Shown here: in pieces, positions 36,929 to 46,173 of the stretch
Layout: every line of letters begins with the position of its first letter
How positions within the stretch are numbered: the stretch's first letter is position 1
Origin: RGIG3701 sp030530205
GTDB taxonomy: Bacteria; Planctomycetota; Planctomycetia; Pirellulales; Thermoguttaceae
Length of the DNA stretch: 64,000 nucleotides
Reading direction: 5' to 3'
NCBI GenBank assembly: GCA_030530205.1
Contig: JAUMVK010000017.1
Coordinates: forward strand, 14,258-78,257
The notes under the pieces: generated by a model
The model's input: the letters and a program-made list of their open reading frames with translations, nothing else
What the model was told of the DNA's origin: nothing
The model's database searches: none
Position numbers and translations under genes: made by a program

Positions 36929-37810
36929 TCAAATGTATTCGGCGTACTGCATTTCTTTTACATGGAAGTAACGCCACATAAAGACAAACCCAAGGATCGA
37001 AACAAGGGCGGCGTAAAGGAGAAAACCCGGGTGCCAGACCATCACCTGATTCGCGTCATACAGAGGCTGGAAGAGATTGTGTCCCTGCACGATCACCAGC
37101 CGCAGGCCCTCCAAAAGCGGCGCGACCGGGTTGAGCATCATCGCGAAACCGAGTTTTCCTCCAATCTGGTTGATCTCGAAAAAGACCGGCGTGAAAAAAA
37201 TCCCGAAACTGGTGAAAACATTCAGGAGGTATTTCACGTCACGGTAAAAAACCATCGAACAACTCAAGAAAAAGCCAATCGACAAGGCGAGGAGAATCAG
37301 GAGAAGGCCCAAAATCGGGATCCAGAGGAGGTTCCAGCTCCAGGTGACAGCCCCGATAAAAATCAAAAGTCCCGCAAGTACGACCGAACCAACCAGTGTA
37401 TCAAAAAGTTGGACGAGCATCCCGGCAATCAGAATGACCTCACGAGGGAAATAAATCTTTGTAATCAGGTTGATGTTTCCAAGCAAGGAAGTCGCTCCGT
37501 TGTTTAGAATGCCAAGAAACAGCGACCAGCCCATCGCCTTGACCGCCATATTCGAGAAAGAAGGAATATCGAGCGGCTGGCCGGAAATCGTCGCCATGAC
37601 GTATTTCAGCACTGCCCCGCTGCACACGACCATGAGCGGCACAAATAAAGCCCAGAAAAACCCCATAATCGCCTGTTTGTAGCGGAGTTTGATGTCGCTC
37701 AGGACCATCTGCCACAGCAATTCGTGGTAGTGGAACGGCTCGACGAACATCAAAAGCCAGTCGTTACGATTTGAAATCGAATGATTGTTCAGATCTCTCG
37801 TTTCTTTCAT
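36929..37810 (-). CDS. ABC-2 type polysaccharide exporter permease (Wzm/KpsM-like)
   Basis: 293 residues with six predicted helices and the N-terminal cytoplasmic signature LLWQMVLSDIKLRYKQAIMGFFWALFVPL found in O-antigen and teichoic acid exporter permeases (family ABC2_membrane). The ATG overlaps the stop of the GT2 gene upstream (ATGA, 37807-37810). Its ATPase partner is encoded at 48108-49370, at the opposite end of the cluster, so the exporter subunits bracket the glycosyltransferases. Confidence 0.88.
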   Translation of the reverse strand: MKETRDLNNHSISNRNDWLLMFVEPFHYHELLWQMVLSDIKLRYKQAIMGFFWALFVPLMVVCSGAVLKYVMATISGQPLDIPSFSNMAVKAMGWSLFLGILNNGATSLLGNINLITKIYFPREVILIAGMLVQLFDTLVGSVVLAGLLIFIGAVTWSWNLLWIPILGLLLILLALSIGFFLSCSMVFYRDVKYLLNVFTSFGIFFTPVFFEINQIGGKLGFAMMLNPVAPLLEGLRLVIVQGHNLFQPLYDANQVMVWHPGFLLYAALVSILGFVFMWRYFHVKEMQYAEYI

Positions 37811-38787
37811 TTGAAAACCTTAATAATTCCCTCTTTTACATCGAACAAAAAAGACCGAACCGGCTGCGGATGCTGGCAATAACCGCCTCGCGCAAACTCC
37901 CAAAGAGCGAGCCAAAAATGCGTGAGGAAATGGTCCTGAACTTTAACCCGCCGCCCGAAATGAAGTTTTTGAGCATCCAGATAGCGTAAATACCGTGTTT
38001 TGTACTCGCAGTCCGGCTGGTCGGCGAAATGCTTGCGCAGATCCTCGCAAAGCGGCGCGTGAAAGCGGTACTGTCCCACACTCGTGAGATAATAGACGTT
38101 ACGTCCGTTCGCCCAATCAGGTTCTTTACCCAGAGCCGAAGCGTTCGTCGTGTGACGGCGGAAGCGCATAAGCGGAACATGAAGGGTTTTGAGCTGTGTG
38201 TAAAACGGAGCCATCGTAAAAACCCATGTATCGTGTGCCCAGGGCTTCGGAATCGGGAAGAGTTTTTCCACGATGGATCTCCGCACTGCGGACATACAGC
38301 CTGCGCAGTCCGGGTGTTCATCCGCCCAGTCAGCGAGAAAGTAAGCCGAATCTGCGGGGTGATAAATTTTAAAAAGTTCCGTCACACGCTCCGAAAGTGG
38401 ATTTCCGTCCTGGTCGATGAGCGTCCGGCCGCAGTACACGACCCCCACATCCGGGTTTTCCTCAAACGCGCGAACCATCGTTTCGAGTTTTTCGGGAAGC
38501 CACACGTCATCCTGATCGGCAGGAAAAATAATGTCACCGGAACACCGGAGCATAGTCTGCTCGAAGTTTTTCTCGTAGCCGAGATTTTGGGGATTTCTGG
38601 TGATTTCGACCCGAAAAGGAGCGGTTTTCGCCCACTCCTCGAGGATTTCGATGGTGTGGTCTGTTGAGCAGTCGTCTCCTACAAGAACTTCATCAGGAAG
38701 TCTGGTCTGGGCGGAAAAACTTTCCAACTGCTCGCGGAGGAATTTCTCTCCGTTCCAGGTGCAAAGGGCGATGGAAATTCCTGTCAT
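37807..38787 (-). CDS. Glycosyltransferase family 2 (A)
   Basis: About 326 residues from the ATG at 38787 (GGGGG run upstream; the upstream open frame overlaps the previous gene). GT-A fold markers: ISIALCTWNGEKFLREQLESFSAQTRLPDEVLVGDDCSTD and FPADQDDVW, where the acidic residues would bind the nucleotide-sugar metal. It belongs with C (39695), D (45151) and E (46164) to one paralogous group with the same start and the same C-terminal signature ending in a VKEG/DLRVG-like helix. Probably adds successive residues of the exported glycan. Donor and linkage cannot be assigned. Confidence 0.86.
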   Translation of the reverse strand: MTGISIALCTWNGEKFLREQLESFSAQTRLPDEVLVGDDCSTDHTIEILEEWAKTAPFRVEITRNPQNLGYEKNFEQTMLRCSGDIIFPADQDDVWLPEKLETMVRAFEENPDVGVVYCGRTLIDQDGNPLSERVTELFKIYHPADSAYFLADWADEHPDCAGCMSAVRRSIVEKLFPIPKPWAHDTWVFTMAPFYTQLKTLHVPLMRFRRHTTNASALGKEPDWANGRNVYYLTSVGQYRFHAPLCEDLRKHFADQPDCEYKTRYLRYLDAQKLHFGRRVKVQDHFLTHFWLALWEFARGGYCQHPQPVRSFLFDVKEGIIKVFK

Positions 38788-39698
38788 TTGTACCCCCTTT
38801 TCCTGAGACCCAACAAGGCACAAAACAGCCCCGCCAAACCCGCCAGATTCTCCGAAAATTGCAGCGAGGCAATGGCCGGGTGAAGCGGGAAAATCAGGGC
38901 CGCTTTGCCCAAACCCTTGAGTTTTAGCATGAGGCGCAACGCACAAAAACGGAGACTTCCAACACGACCGCAGTGTTTACGCACCGCCCGATAGGTGTTC
39001 AGGGCCTCACGAAAATTTCTCTCAATGAAGAACCGATAGCTGGCGCGTGTTAGGGGTTGAAACTCGTACACTTTCGCAAGAGCGGTTTTGTACTGGGTTT
39101 TCCCGATCCCGTCGAGATAAAGGGAAAGTTCAAAATCACTTCCGCCAGTGGTTCCGTAATCCGGGTCAAGGGGGTTTTCACGCCCGGAAAGCGCCGCCAG
39201 TCGGTAAAGAGTCGAATTCGTCGTCACACCTGGCACCCGGGCACACTCTTCGGAAAAAGCCTCGTACGGGTAAATACTTCCATGACGGAACAATTCCGGA
39301 AAGTCGTCAGGAAAAACAGGCTCACAGGTTCCCTGTACCACATCGCCGTCGGTCCGTTTTTGGATATCGACCATCTTTTCGACCCAATCCTCTGCTGCCG
39401 TTTCGTCATCATCGATGAACAGCACAAAATCTCCCCGACATTCACGGATCGCCCGATTTCTCGCGAGAGCGATGTTCTGCGTCGGCTCGCAGAAATATCG
39501 CATTTCCAAGCCGATTTTTTGAGCTTGTTCCACACATGCTTCCACGATTTTCCGGCTTTCCTGCAGTTCATCGTTTTCGACGACCACGACATCAAACGGG
39601 ATTTCTGTTTTCTGTACGAGCAGGCTTTCCAGGCACTTTTTTACGAGTTCCGGACGCTTGCGGGTACAAACAGCAATGGTGAGCAATGGTTGGTTCAT
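38784..39698 (-). CDS. Glycosyltransferase family 2 (B)
   Basis: 304 residues, of a different GT2 branch from its neighbours: LTIAVCTRKRPELVKKCLESLLVQ, FVLFIDDDETAAEDWVEKM (DDD metal site) and GGSDFELSLYLDGIG. A hydrophobic C-terminal segment may tether it to the membrane. Start-stop overlaps (ATGA) couple it to both neighbours. A chain-extending or side-branch transferase is likely. Confidence 0.85.
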   Translation of the reverse strand: MNQPLLTIAVCTRKRPELVKKCLESLLVQKTEIPFDVVVVENDELQESRKIVEACVEQAQKIGLEMRYFCEPTQNIALARNRAIRECRGDFVLFIDDDETAAEDWVEKMVDIQKRTDGDVVQGTCEPVFPDDFPELFRHGSIYPYEAFSEECARVPGVTTNSTLYRLAALSGRENPLDPDYGTTGGSDFELSLYLDGIGKTQYKTALAKVYEFQPLTRASYRFFIERNFREALNTYRAVRKHCGRVGSLRFCALRLMLKLKGLGKAALIFPLHPAIASLQFSENLAGLAGLFCALLGLRKRGYK

Positions 39699-40765
39699 GA
39701 TTTTTTATTTTGTACCTTCTCCACGATTTTCCTTCCAAGGCTATAAAAGCTTTTCGCGAATTTGACAGGATTGAGGCCATTCCAGAGCCCCACCCTCAAA
39801 TCGTGAAAAATAGCTCGCCAGGGCGCGTAATGTTGAAAGTAACGTCCCGAAACAATTTCGAGTAAAAACAGCGGAAAAAACAGGATCCCGTTCCTTTGAA
39901 TCCTGGACCGGTTTGGAAAGTGCTTCCGGTTATTTGCCAAATAACGAATACATTGTTGAACGTAAGGAGAAGGTTCCATTTTGTGGATCCTTTCCTCAAA
40001 TTCGGAGATCATCGCTTCATTCGCCCAGTACTGTGAAGCAGCGTTCCAGTGGAATATCTTCTTTTTTTGTTCCATCAGTTCCAGACGTGACTCGAAAATT
40101 CCGCTTGTCGTATTTCCTGAATAAATTCGGTACGAGAACAAAGGTTTGGGGAGAAAACACCCCTGAAAACGGCATCGGTAAATGACGTTCAGCCAGAGAT
40201 CGTGCCCCCAATGCGGAGGAATTGGAAGTAAAATGTCACGCAGGGATGCGCGGAATGCGGACGCACAGCCGCGAGGAAAACAGTCACTTAATTTGGGCCG
40301 AAAGACACAATAAGCAACGGTTTCGTCGTAGAACCAGTTTTGTGCCAGCAGATATTCCTGATCGTTCAGTCGGGTCCCATTTTCGTCAATGATGAATCCC
40401 CCCGAGGAAACGACTCCAATTTCCGGAGAATTCTCAAAAGGGACCATCATGGCGGCGATTTTATCAGGTTCCCATACATCATCCTGGTCGGAGAGGAAAA
40501 TCACGTTCTTCGTACAAAGCGAGACTGCTTTCGCAAAATTTTGTACGAACCCAAGGTTTTTCTCATTCCTGAAAATACGGACCTCGAAAGGTGCAGAACT
40601 GGCCCATTTTTCCAGAATTTCCATGGTCTCATCCACTGAGGAGTCGTCACAAATCACGATCTCGTCTGGTAAACGTGTTTGACAGGAAAAGCTGTCGAGC
40701 TGTTCCCGCAGGAAACGCGCGCCATTGAAGGTACACATCGCGATGGAAACGGTGGAATTTACCAT
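39695..40765 (-). CDS. Glycosyltransferase family 2 (C)
   Basis: 356 residues. VSIAMCTFNGARFLREQLDSFSCQTRLPDEIVICDDSSVDET and FLSDQDDVWEPDKI define the GT-A domain; SDCFPRGCASAFRASLRDILLPIPPHWGHDLWL is shared with paralogue D. Short overlap with B downstream; separated by nine bases from the methyltransferase upstream. Confidence 0.86.
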   Translation of the reverse strand: MVNSTVSIAMCTFNGARFLREQLDSFSCQTRLPDEIVICDDSSVDETMEILEKWASSAPFEVRIFRNEKNLGFVQNFAKAVSLCTKNVIFLSDQDDVWEPDKIAAMMVPFENSPEIGVVSSGGFIIDENGTRLNDQEYLLAQNWFYDETVAYCVFRPKLSDCFPRGCASAFRASLRDILLPIPPHWGHDLWLNVIYRCRFQGCFLPKPLFSYRIYSGNTTSGIFESRLELMEQKKKIFHWNAASQYWANEAMISEFEERIHKMEPSPYVQQCIRYLANNRKHFPNRSRIQRNGILFFPLFLLEIVSGRYFQHYAPWRAIFHDLRVGLWNGLNPVKFAKSFYSLGRKIVEKVQNKKS

Positions 40766-40774
40766 TTTTCAGAC

Positions 40775-41710
40775 CTATAGAGGGCGAACGTCCGGTTTCT
40801 TTTGAACCACGAACGTGTAACAGTCCGACTTGTATTTGTCGCACATATTACGGAATACAGGGAGCATTTTTTGCCACGGAGTTTGTGGAGTACCGGTTTC
40901 TTCTGAACGAATCTTTTCTGAGGCGATAAACCCTTCGATATAAGGGTCTTGCCAAATTTCGACCGCTTGCAGATTTGCGTTTGCAAACAACCGGGTAATA
41001 CTGTCAAGAGTATGCAGGTAAAAGTGCCTGGGCGGGTCAAGACTTTGAACATACTGCCCGAATTTTTGATACATAAAATCTGAAAAAAGAGGCAGTCTTA
41101 TTATCGCAATCCCGTCATCGTTCAAAACTTTATAAATACTCCGTACAAGTTTGTTTTGGTCAAACACGTGTTCCATGGAATGATGGAGCATTATAACGTC
41201 GAATTTTCGGTCGATCTGGTCCAGAGTTTTTTTCTGGATGGATAAATTCCCGTCATGAACCTCTTTTTCAATAAAGGGGTCTGCTCCTGTAAGATCTTTA
41301 AAACCGCAGTCACGCATGATGTAAAGCAATCTGCCATCTCCGCAGCCAACATCGAGAATGGATGATTCCGGGTTCCAGCGAAGTTTGTAAACCCAGGACA
41401 AGGAGCTTTTTACTTCTTTCAAATAAAGCAGCGCGCCTATTTTGCCCCTTTTCCAGAAAACGTATCGGAAAAAGTGATCGTCGATCCATCGTTCTTTAAA
41501 GGAGCGGTTTTTATAAGCCTGAAGCCGGTTGAAAGAGTAGTATTTGTCAGAAGAGTAATATCGGCTCATGTCTGCGGGTTCCTCGGCGATTTGCACACAA
41601 CCACATCTGGAACAGCGAAAATACCGGAAATCTTCGTGCAGTCCCATGCTAAACTCGGTGAAAATGGCCTCTGAATTATTTTCAGCATTATGACAAATAC
41701 GACATTCCAT
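40775..41710 (-). CDS. Class I SAM-dependent methyltransferase with N-terminal zinc-ribbon-like cysteines
   Basis: 311 residues. The N-terminus MECRICHNAENN and then FRYFRCSRCGCVQI has CxxC pairs that could hold zinc. The Rossmann core has ESSILDVGCGDGRLLYIMRDCGFKDLTGADPF (SAM-binding motif I) and VIMLHHSMEHVFDQ. This architecture is common for sugar or O-antigen methyltransferases in glycan clusters. It is the first gene after a strong internal promoter at 41754-41782. Confidence 0.83.
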   Translation of the reverse strand: MECRICHNAENNSEAIFTEFSMGLHEDFRYFRCSRCGCVQIAEEPADMSRYYSSDKYYSFNRLQAYKNRSFKERWIDDHFFRYVFWKRGKIGALLYLKEVKSSLSWVYKLRWNPESSILDVGCGDGRLLYIMRDCGFKDLTGADPFIEKEVHDGNLSIQKKTLDQIDRKFDVIMLHHSMEHVFDQNKLVRSIYKVLNDDGIAIIRLPLFSDFMYQKFGQYVQSLDPPRHFYLHTLDSITRLFANANLQAVEIWQDPYIEGFIASEKIRSEETGTPQTPWQKMLPVFRNMCDKYKSDCYTFVVQKKPDVRPL

Positions 41711-41753
41711 GGAAAAAACCTTTTGCTAACTCGTAATGCGGTTAATCTTTCTT

Positions 41754-41782
41754 ATTTTAACAAAATTAAAAGGAATTGTCAA
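41754..41782 (-). promoter_or_regulatory. Strong internal promoter in the polysaccharide cluster
   Basis: Minus strand -35 TTGACA (41777-41782), 17-base spacer, -10 TAAAAT (41754-41759), about 45 bases upstream of the methyltransferase ATG at 41710. It would drive the exporter-permease half of the cluster independently. Confidence 0.65.
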
Positions 41783-41783
41783 G

Positions 41784-41813
41784 GGCAGGTTCCTTGTTTT
41801 TCGGGAACCTGCC
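41784..41813 (-). terminator. Rho-independent-type terminator of the DUF2341 gene
   Basis: A ten-base perfect stem, GGCAGGTTCC (41784-41793) with GGAACCTGCC (41804-41813), eight bases past the DUF2341 stop on the minus strand. The next T-rich stretch is a few bases on, after the downstream -35. Confidence 0.6.
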
Positions 41814-41820
41814 TGCGCGT

Positions 41821-42849
41821 TCAATCGAGAAATATCGGCTGGCGGGCCCAGGGAAGGAAGTCCACGACCGGGGTCCCATCGGTGTGATACTCCAACCCAT
41901 AAGTAACGTACTGACTGTGATGCGTCAGGATGTTATTCTCATAAGAAGTTTCCGCTTGTGTGACAAATCGGTTGGAGACGCGAAGCTCGTCTATCTGGAA
42001 AGTTGCCCGGACACCGTTTGCGGCTCCAGAATAGCAGTAAAGGCAGGTCACATCGCTGGGGGCGACGATCCATTGACTTGTCATCGAGCCGGTTTCAAAT
42101 GTGTCATTTGTCTGCCAGACGACCTGATTGTCGGATGACCGCCAGGAGGTGTTCATATAAGCCAGTGTCTCTTCCGCAAGAGGCGCCTGCCGTGTAATGT
42201 CGCCAGAGTAAACGGAGTGCCGATCGTTCGTGAGCTGTGAGTTTCCCGTGCGGATCAAACAGGCGCCGGTCGAGTAATTAAACTGCGGCGATACTTTATA
42301 CACAACCGAAAAGTTTACGATGTCACCCCGAGCGTTGGAACAGGGGCACGTTATCTTTGGAGTAGAATTCCATGTGAAAAGATCGCTCACGGAAAGCATA
42401 CGCCCGGTTACACCGCCCGAAGTGAACGAAACAGCCCTGTCCTGGGCCGTGGAGTTACTCCAGGTACCATAAACGCCACCTGCCGAGTTGAACTGTCTGC
42501 CGGGATCGATTTCATTGAAATGGTAAACGGCCAGGTAGTCTGACCAAACCGTCGAGGGTGAGCTTGGGTCGGTAGAAATGTTCGAGTCACCATACACCAT
42601 ACGGATGGTGGTTGGATTGTTGGCGGGCAGAGTGGGGATCTTAACCCACCAGGCCCCGGAGCCGGTCGATGAGTCGTAAAAGTCCAACTCAAATGGAATA
42701 TCTGTCCCGTTCTGCTGAAAAGACACATCGAAACCATTTGGCGATGAAATGCGTTTTTTCATCCGATCGTTTTGAATTCGGACAAGAGCCGGGAAGTTGG
42801 TCAGGCCGGTTGAGGGCGCGGCGAAGGTGATGTCGCGGTAGAAATTCAT
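41821..42849 (-). CDS. DUF2341 domain protein without signal peptide
   Basis: 342 residues. The N-terminus begins directly with a DUF2341-like domain (FYRDITFAAPSTGLTNFPALVRIQND, ISSPNGFDVSFQQNGTDIPFELDFYD, WWVKIPTLPANNPTTIRMVYGDSN), followed by a LamG/concanavalin-like beta-sandwich (YLAVYHFNEIDPGRQFNS, IDELRVSNRFVTQAETSYENN). Relatives are usually exported surface proteins, but no Sec or Tat signal is visible here, and the RBS (AAGGAAACCT) fixes the start right at the domain. It stands alone, with its own consensus promoter (42975-43002) and hairpin terminator, inside a polysaccharide operon. Could be a cargo of a non-classical exporter or a recently inserted unit; function unknown. Confidence 0.75.
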   Translation of the reverse strand: MNFYRDITFAAPSTGLTNFPALVRIQNDRMKKRISSPNGFDVSFQQNGTDIPFELDFYDSSTGSGAWWVKIPTLPANNPTTIRMVYGDSNISTDPSSPSTVWSDYLAVYHFNEIDPGRQFNSAGGVYGTWSNSTAQDRAVSFTSGGVTGRMLSVSDLFTWNSTPKITCPCSNARGDIVNFSVVYKVSPQFNYSTGACLIRTGNSQLTNDRHSVYSGDITRQAPLAEETLAYMNTSWRSSDNQVVWQTNDTFETGSMTSQWIVAPSDVTCLYCYSGAANGVRATFQIDELRVSNRFVTQAETSYENNILTHHSQYVTYGLEYHTDGTPVVDFLPWARQPIFLD

Positions 42850-42974
42850 AGGTTTCCTTATTGGAGGTTAGAGAAAACAGGAAAATAAAAACAAAAAAGA
42901 ATAAAATCTTTACAGGATTCGAATGTTGAATCAGAGTCAAACGGTTTGGCCGGATTCACTACTCTTTTTTCATA

Positions 42975-43002
42975 ATTATATGGCGAGACACGTTTTTGTC
43001 AA
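42975..43002 (-). promoter_or_regulatory. Perfect-consensus promoter for the DUF2341 gene
   Basis: Minus strand -35 TTGACA (42997-43002) and -10 TATAAT (42975-42980) separated by 16 bases. Both hexamers match consensus exactly, which is unique among the promoters I found in this window. The untranslated leader would be about 120 bases long. Confidence 0.7.
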
Positions 43003-43119
43003 GCAAAAATCTTTTCAGGGATTCCAGAAAATCAGGTCAGACGCTTGGTTTTACGATACCAAATTTTTGGCGGAAGTGTGAAATCCTCTTGTGGTTTTCA
43101 CACTTCCAGAAAGACGATT

Positions 43120-44187
43120 TTACTTTCCCCTATGATGAAAGACGCAGAAATTCACACCATCATTTCGGGCGTTCGGGAAAGAACACGATGTCACGGAAAA
43201 ATGGTTTTTCCAGAGCGCAAACGAAAGACTTAGCTGGTCACGCTGGGTGTAGTTTTCGATCCAGTAGAGCCATTCGTCCATAACGGCTATGACGTCCGGT
43301 TCGTTGTGGCGGCGGTAAACGATGTTCGTCTCGTGCAGGCCGTAATGTTTTGGGAATCCAGCCTTTCGGTATGCTTCAATTTGCTTCTGACCCAGTTCCT
43401 GATCAATGATCCCCGCCTTGTTCACAAAATCAAACTCGTCGTACAAACAGTTCCTTGTGGCATGCATTGGAATTAGCATGCTTGTGTTCCGGCGGTTGAT
43501 TTCTTCGAAAAGGAACGGTGTTAAAATGTTTACATTCGCGTCGAGCCAGAGACTTTCGTCGTACTCAGGAAACAGTTTGTGCGGCTGGATCTTATGCCGG
43601 CGGGCGTTGCGGATTTTGTCCAGATTTGTGAATTGGAGAGGTCGAATCTCCCAGATCCCGAACGTTTTCATCCCGATCAATTCTTCATCATCGGTGAAGC
43701 AGACGTAATCCCAGGCAGGGTCAGTGTAGTGGAAACAGCGGATCTCGCCCAGATCGTCGTACCCGTTCGTGATGCAGGTGTACACGACCTTTTTGGACGG
43801 TGCGGTCCGTTTCGCCTTCGCGTCGAGGTACGCCTGCACCCCCTCATCGGTCGGCTTGCATACGTTCACCAACGGGTACTTGCCGTAACGCAGGTGATAC
43901 ACGAGCGGGTTCATTTTCAGGTCAGGTTTTCGGCGAAGCATTTCGTTTCCGTCGAACTTCTCTGAAGGATTGATCCCCATTTTCCAACCAACCGTCAGGT
44001 AATGATCGAGCGGTGTACCGCCCATACGCCGGTTCCAGCCCGACTGCCGGATATAAAAATCCTCATCCCACAGACCCGAGCGCAAAATGAACACTTTGTC
44101 TTCCAGCGCCTGGATTTTAGCCTCCATATCGGCGTAAATCTTGCCGAAGAGGAAATAATAAAACGATTTCAGGATTTTCTTGAGCAT
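43120..44187 (-). CDS. DUF616-type (TOD1/MUCI70-like) glycosyltransferase domain protein
   Basis: 355 residues. The C-terminal two thirds match the DUF616 pattern: KKVVYTCITNGYDDLGEIRCFHYTDPAWDYVCFTDDEE, then RNARRHKIQPHKLFPEYDESLWLDANVNIL, where the Asp-x-Asn replaces a usual DxD-type metal site. A coiled N-terminus (MEAKIQALEDKVF) and a DHYLTVGWKMGINPS segment are also seen in rhamnan-synthesis-type multidomain glycosyltransferases. Probably acts in assembly of the exported glycan. Confidence 0.78.
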   Translation of the reverse strand: MLKKILKSFYYFLFGKIYADMEAKIQALEDKVFILRSGLWDEDFYIRQSGWNRRMGGTPLDHYLTVGWKMGINPSEKFDGNEMLRRKPDLKMNPLVYHLRYGKYPLVNVCKPTDEGVQAYLDAKAKRTAPSKKVVYTCITNGYDDLGEIRCFHYTDPAWDYVCFTDDEELIGMKTFGIWEIRPLQFTNLDKIRNARRHKIQPHKLFPEYDESLWLDANVNILTPFLFEEINRRNTSMLIPMHATRNCLYDEFDFVNKAGIIDQELGQKQIEAYRKAGFPKHYGLHETNIVYRRHNEPDVIAVMDEWLYWIENYTQRDQLSLSFALWKNHFSVTSCSFPNARNDGVNFCVFHHRGK

Positions 44188-44188
44188 T

Positions 44189-45154
44189 TTACGGTTTCTC
44201 GATTACAGGTTCCGGAAGGGTCAACATTTCGCCGAGTTTCAGGTCCCATTCCTCAGGCTGAAACCTGGCAAGACCCGCATCGGAATAGAATGTCATTTCA
44301 CTGAAATAAATATGTTTCGGGCTTTCATAAAAATCCACACGCACAAACGGGAACGGCTTGCAGAGCTTCCTCGCCAGTTCAAGCATTTCTTCCCAAAAAA
44401 CGGGTTTGGCAATCGGTTCCGGATTGGTCGGGAAATTCTGTCCGAAAGGGAGGAGGTTCCACTGCGTGTCGTAGTAGTTGATGGTTTCCCTCGGTGTTTT
44501 ATCATCCATAACCAGTTGAACTACGCGCGGCTCGCCATTAAAACACATGATTTTGAAGACTTTTGGATTGTCCTCAAGAAATTTCAGGTACTCCTCGCAA
44601 ATGATTTTAGGCGGGATGTCCCTGTAACCCCATTCCAGAGCGAAAAAGTATTGATTCTGCCAGGGTTTAAGCCAATTTTTGAGCGTTTTCCTGCATTCGT
44701 TTTCCGAAATCTCTGATTTGTTCCGGCAGATATAATTTTGGCCCGAGCCCCAATTTACTTTCAGGGCAAACTGGTTTGGGAGAGCGTCAAAATCAATCTC
44801 GCCAGGCCGATCATAAACGGCAAGCAAATTTGCGAGGTATTGAGGGCCGATAGTCTCTGCCACGTACTCCCGGACCCGGTATTTATCGGCACAAACTGTA
44901 ATCAATGGGTTTGGGTAAAAGAGTTTCAGCCACTGGATCTTTTCGTTAAAAGTTTGCGGGTTTTGAAGGTCAAAAGAATGGCCAAAGGCGATTTCGTATT
45001 GACGCATCACAGAATGAACCCGGGCTGCATGACTGCGAAAAAGCCGGTTTTTGGTCGTCCTGATCAACGGAGGATAAGTGTGATTATCGACCCATATCGG
45101 AAAGGAGTAACGCACTGCCCACCAGACTTTTTTCAATGGAAGAAGCCAATTCAT
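44189..45154 (-). CDS. TupA-like ATP-grasp protein
   Basis: 321 residues from the ATG at 45154, which overlaps the stop of the preceding GT2 gene (ATGA) and so decides the start. TFNEKIQWLKLFYPNPLITVCADKYRVREYVAETIG, FALKVNWGSGQNYICRNKS and FPFVRVDFYESPKHIYFSEMTFYSDAGL match the TupA-like ATP-grasp family found in capsule and O-antigen clusters. TupA itself is linked to teichuronopeptide synthesis; family members are thought to ligate an amino acid or similar group to sugars. Substrates unknown here. Confidence 0.8.
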   Translation of the reverse strand: MNWLLPLKKVWWAVRYSFPIWVDNHTYPPLIRTTKNRLFRSHAARVHSVMRQYEIAFGHSFDLQNPQTFNEKIQWLKLFYPNPLITVCADKYRVREYVAETIGPQYLANLLAVYDRPGEIDFDALPNQFALKVNWGSGQNYICRNKSEISENECRKTLKNWLKPWQNQYFFALEWGYRDIPPKIICEEYLKFLEDNPKVFKIMCFNGEPRVVQLVMDDKTPRETINYYDTQWNLLPFGQNFPTNPEPIAKPVFWEEMLELARKLCKPFPFVRVDFYESPKHIYFSEMTFYSDAGLARFQPEEWDLKLGEMLTLPEPVIEKP

Positions 45155-46173
45155 TTTGAACATCCTTTTCTTTTGAAAATACCACAAAAACCACGCTTCA
45201 AATCGTAAATCAGTGAACGAACAGGGAAAAGATGCGATGCGTAACCATCGGGTAAAAGTTCACGAAGGACCAATGGGGCGAAAAGGAGCAGGTTTCGCTG
45301 GATTCGCGAGCGATTCGTAAAATGGCGCTCATTTCGGCGTAAAAGGGATAAATATTGACGCTTGAGAGGCTCGTTCTTCATCTGAAGCACGCGATTCCGG
45401 AATCCCTCGATACGTGATTCCCACGCCCAAAATTGTTCGGCAATATTCCAGTAATAAATGGACTGTTTGTGCTCCCAAAATCTTTTTCTTTCAAAAAACA
45501 GGCCGTAAGGTGAAGTATTGGCCGAATAAAGTCTGTACGAAAATAGTCGGGAATTCAGAACCCTTCCTTGTCCTGCAAGAGGGGCAGTGACCTGGAGCCA
45601 AATATCGTGAGGCCAGTTGGGAGGGACCGGAAGAAACAGTTCACGAAGAGTCGCTCGGAACGCGCTGGCACAGCCCTGGGGAAAGCAGTCCGCTTTTTGG
45701 GGATTCAAAACACAAAAAGCCTCTGGCTCATCGTAATACCAAAGTTCCGTCAGTTCGCGCATACTTCCTTCGACCTTTTGCGCGTTCTCGTCGATGATGA
45801 AGCCGTCCGAAACGACGAGATTCACCTCGGGTTCTTCCTCAAACACGGCGGTCATTTTCTCGATCTTTTCCGGTTCCCAAACGTCGTCCTGGTCAGAAAG
45901 GAAAATTACGTCCCCGGTGCAGAGCGAGACGGCCTTCCCAAAGTTCTGGGCGTAGCCGAGATTCTGCTCATTCCTCACGATTCGGACGTTACACGGGGAT
46001 GTTTTCGCCCACTCTTCCAGAATGACCAGCGTTCGGTCTTTTGACCCGTCATCACACACGACGATCTCGTCGGGAAGCCGCGTCTGTCGGGAGTAACTAT
46101 CCAGCTGCTCCCTCAGAAACCGCTCGCCGTTGTAGGTACAAAGCGCGATGGAAACCGAAAGATTCATCGGCAT
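45151..46173 (-). CDS. Glycosyltransferase family 2 (D)
   Basis: 340 residues. VSIALCTYNGERFLREQLDSYSRQTRLPDEIVVCDDGSKDRT and FLSDQDDVWEPEKI form the nucleotide-sugar site; KADCFPQGCASAFRATLRELFLPVPPNWPHDIWL is closely shared with paralogue C at 39695. I take the ATG at 46173 (GGAG nine bases upstream); an ATG two codons later is possible. Overlaps the upstream gene by ten bases. Confidence 0.86.
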   Translation of the reverse strand: MPMNLSVSIALCTYNGERFLREQLDSYSRQTRLPDEIVVCDDGSKDRTLVILEEWAKTSPCNVRIVRNEQNLGYAQNFGKAVSLCTGDVIFLSDQDDVWEPEKIEKMTAVFEEEPEVNLVVSDGFIIDENAQKVEGSMRELTELWYYDEPEAFCVLNPQKADCFPQGCASAFRATLRELFLPVPPNWPHDIWLQVTAPLAGQGRVLNSRLFSYRLYSANTSPYGLFFERKRFWEHKQSIYYWNIAEQFWAWESRIEGFRNRVLQMKNEPLKRQYLSLLRRNERHFTNRSRIQRNLLLFAPLVLRELLPDGYASHLFPVRSLIYDLKRGFCGIFKRKGCSK

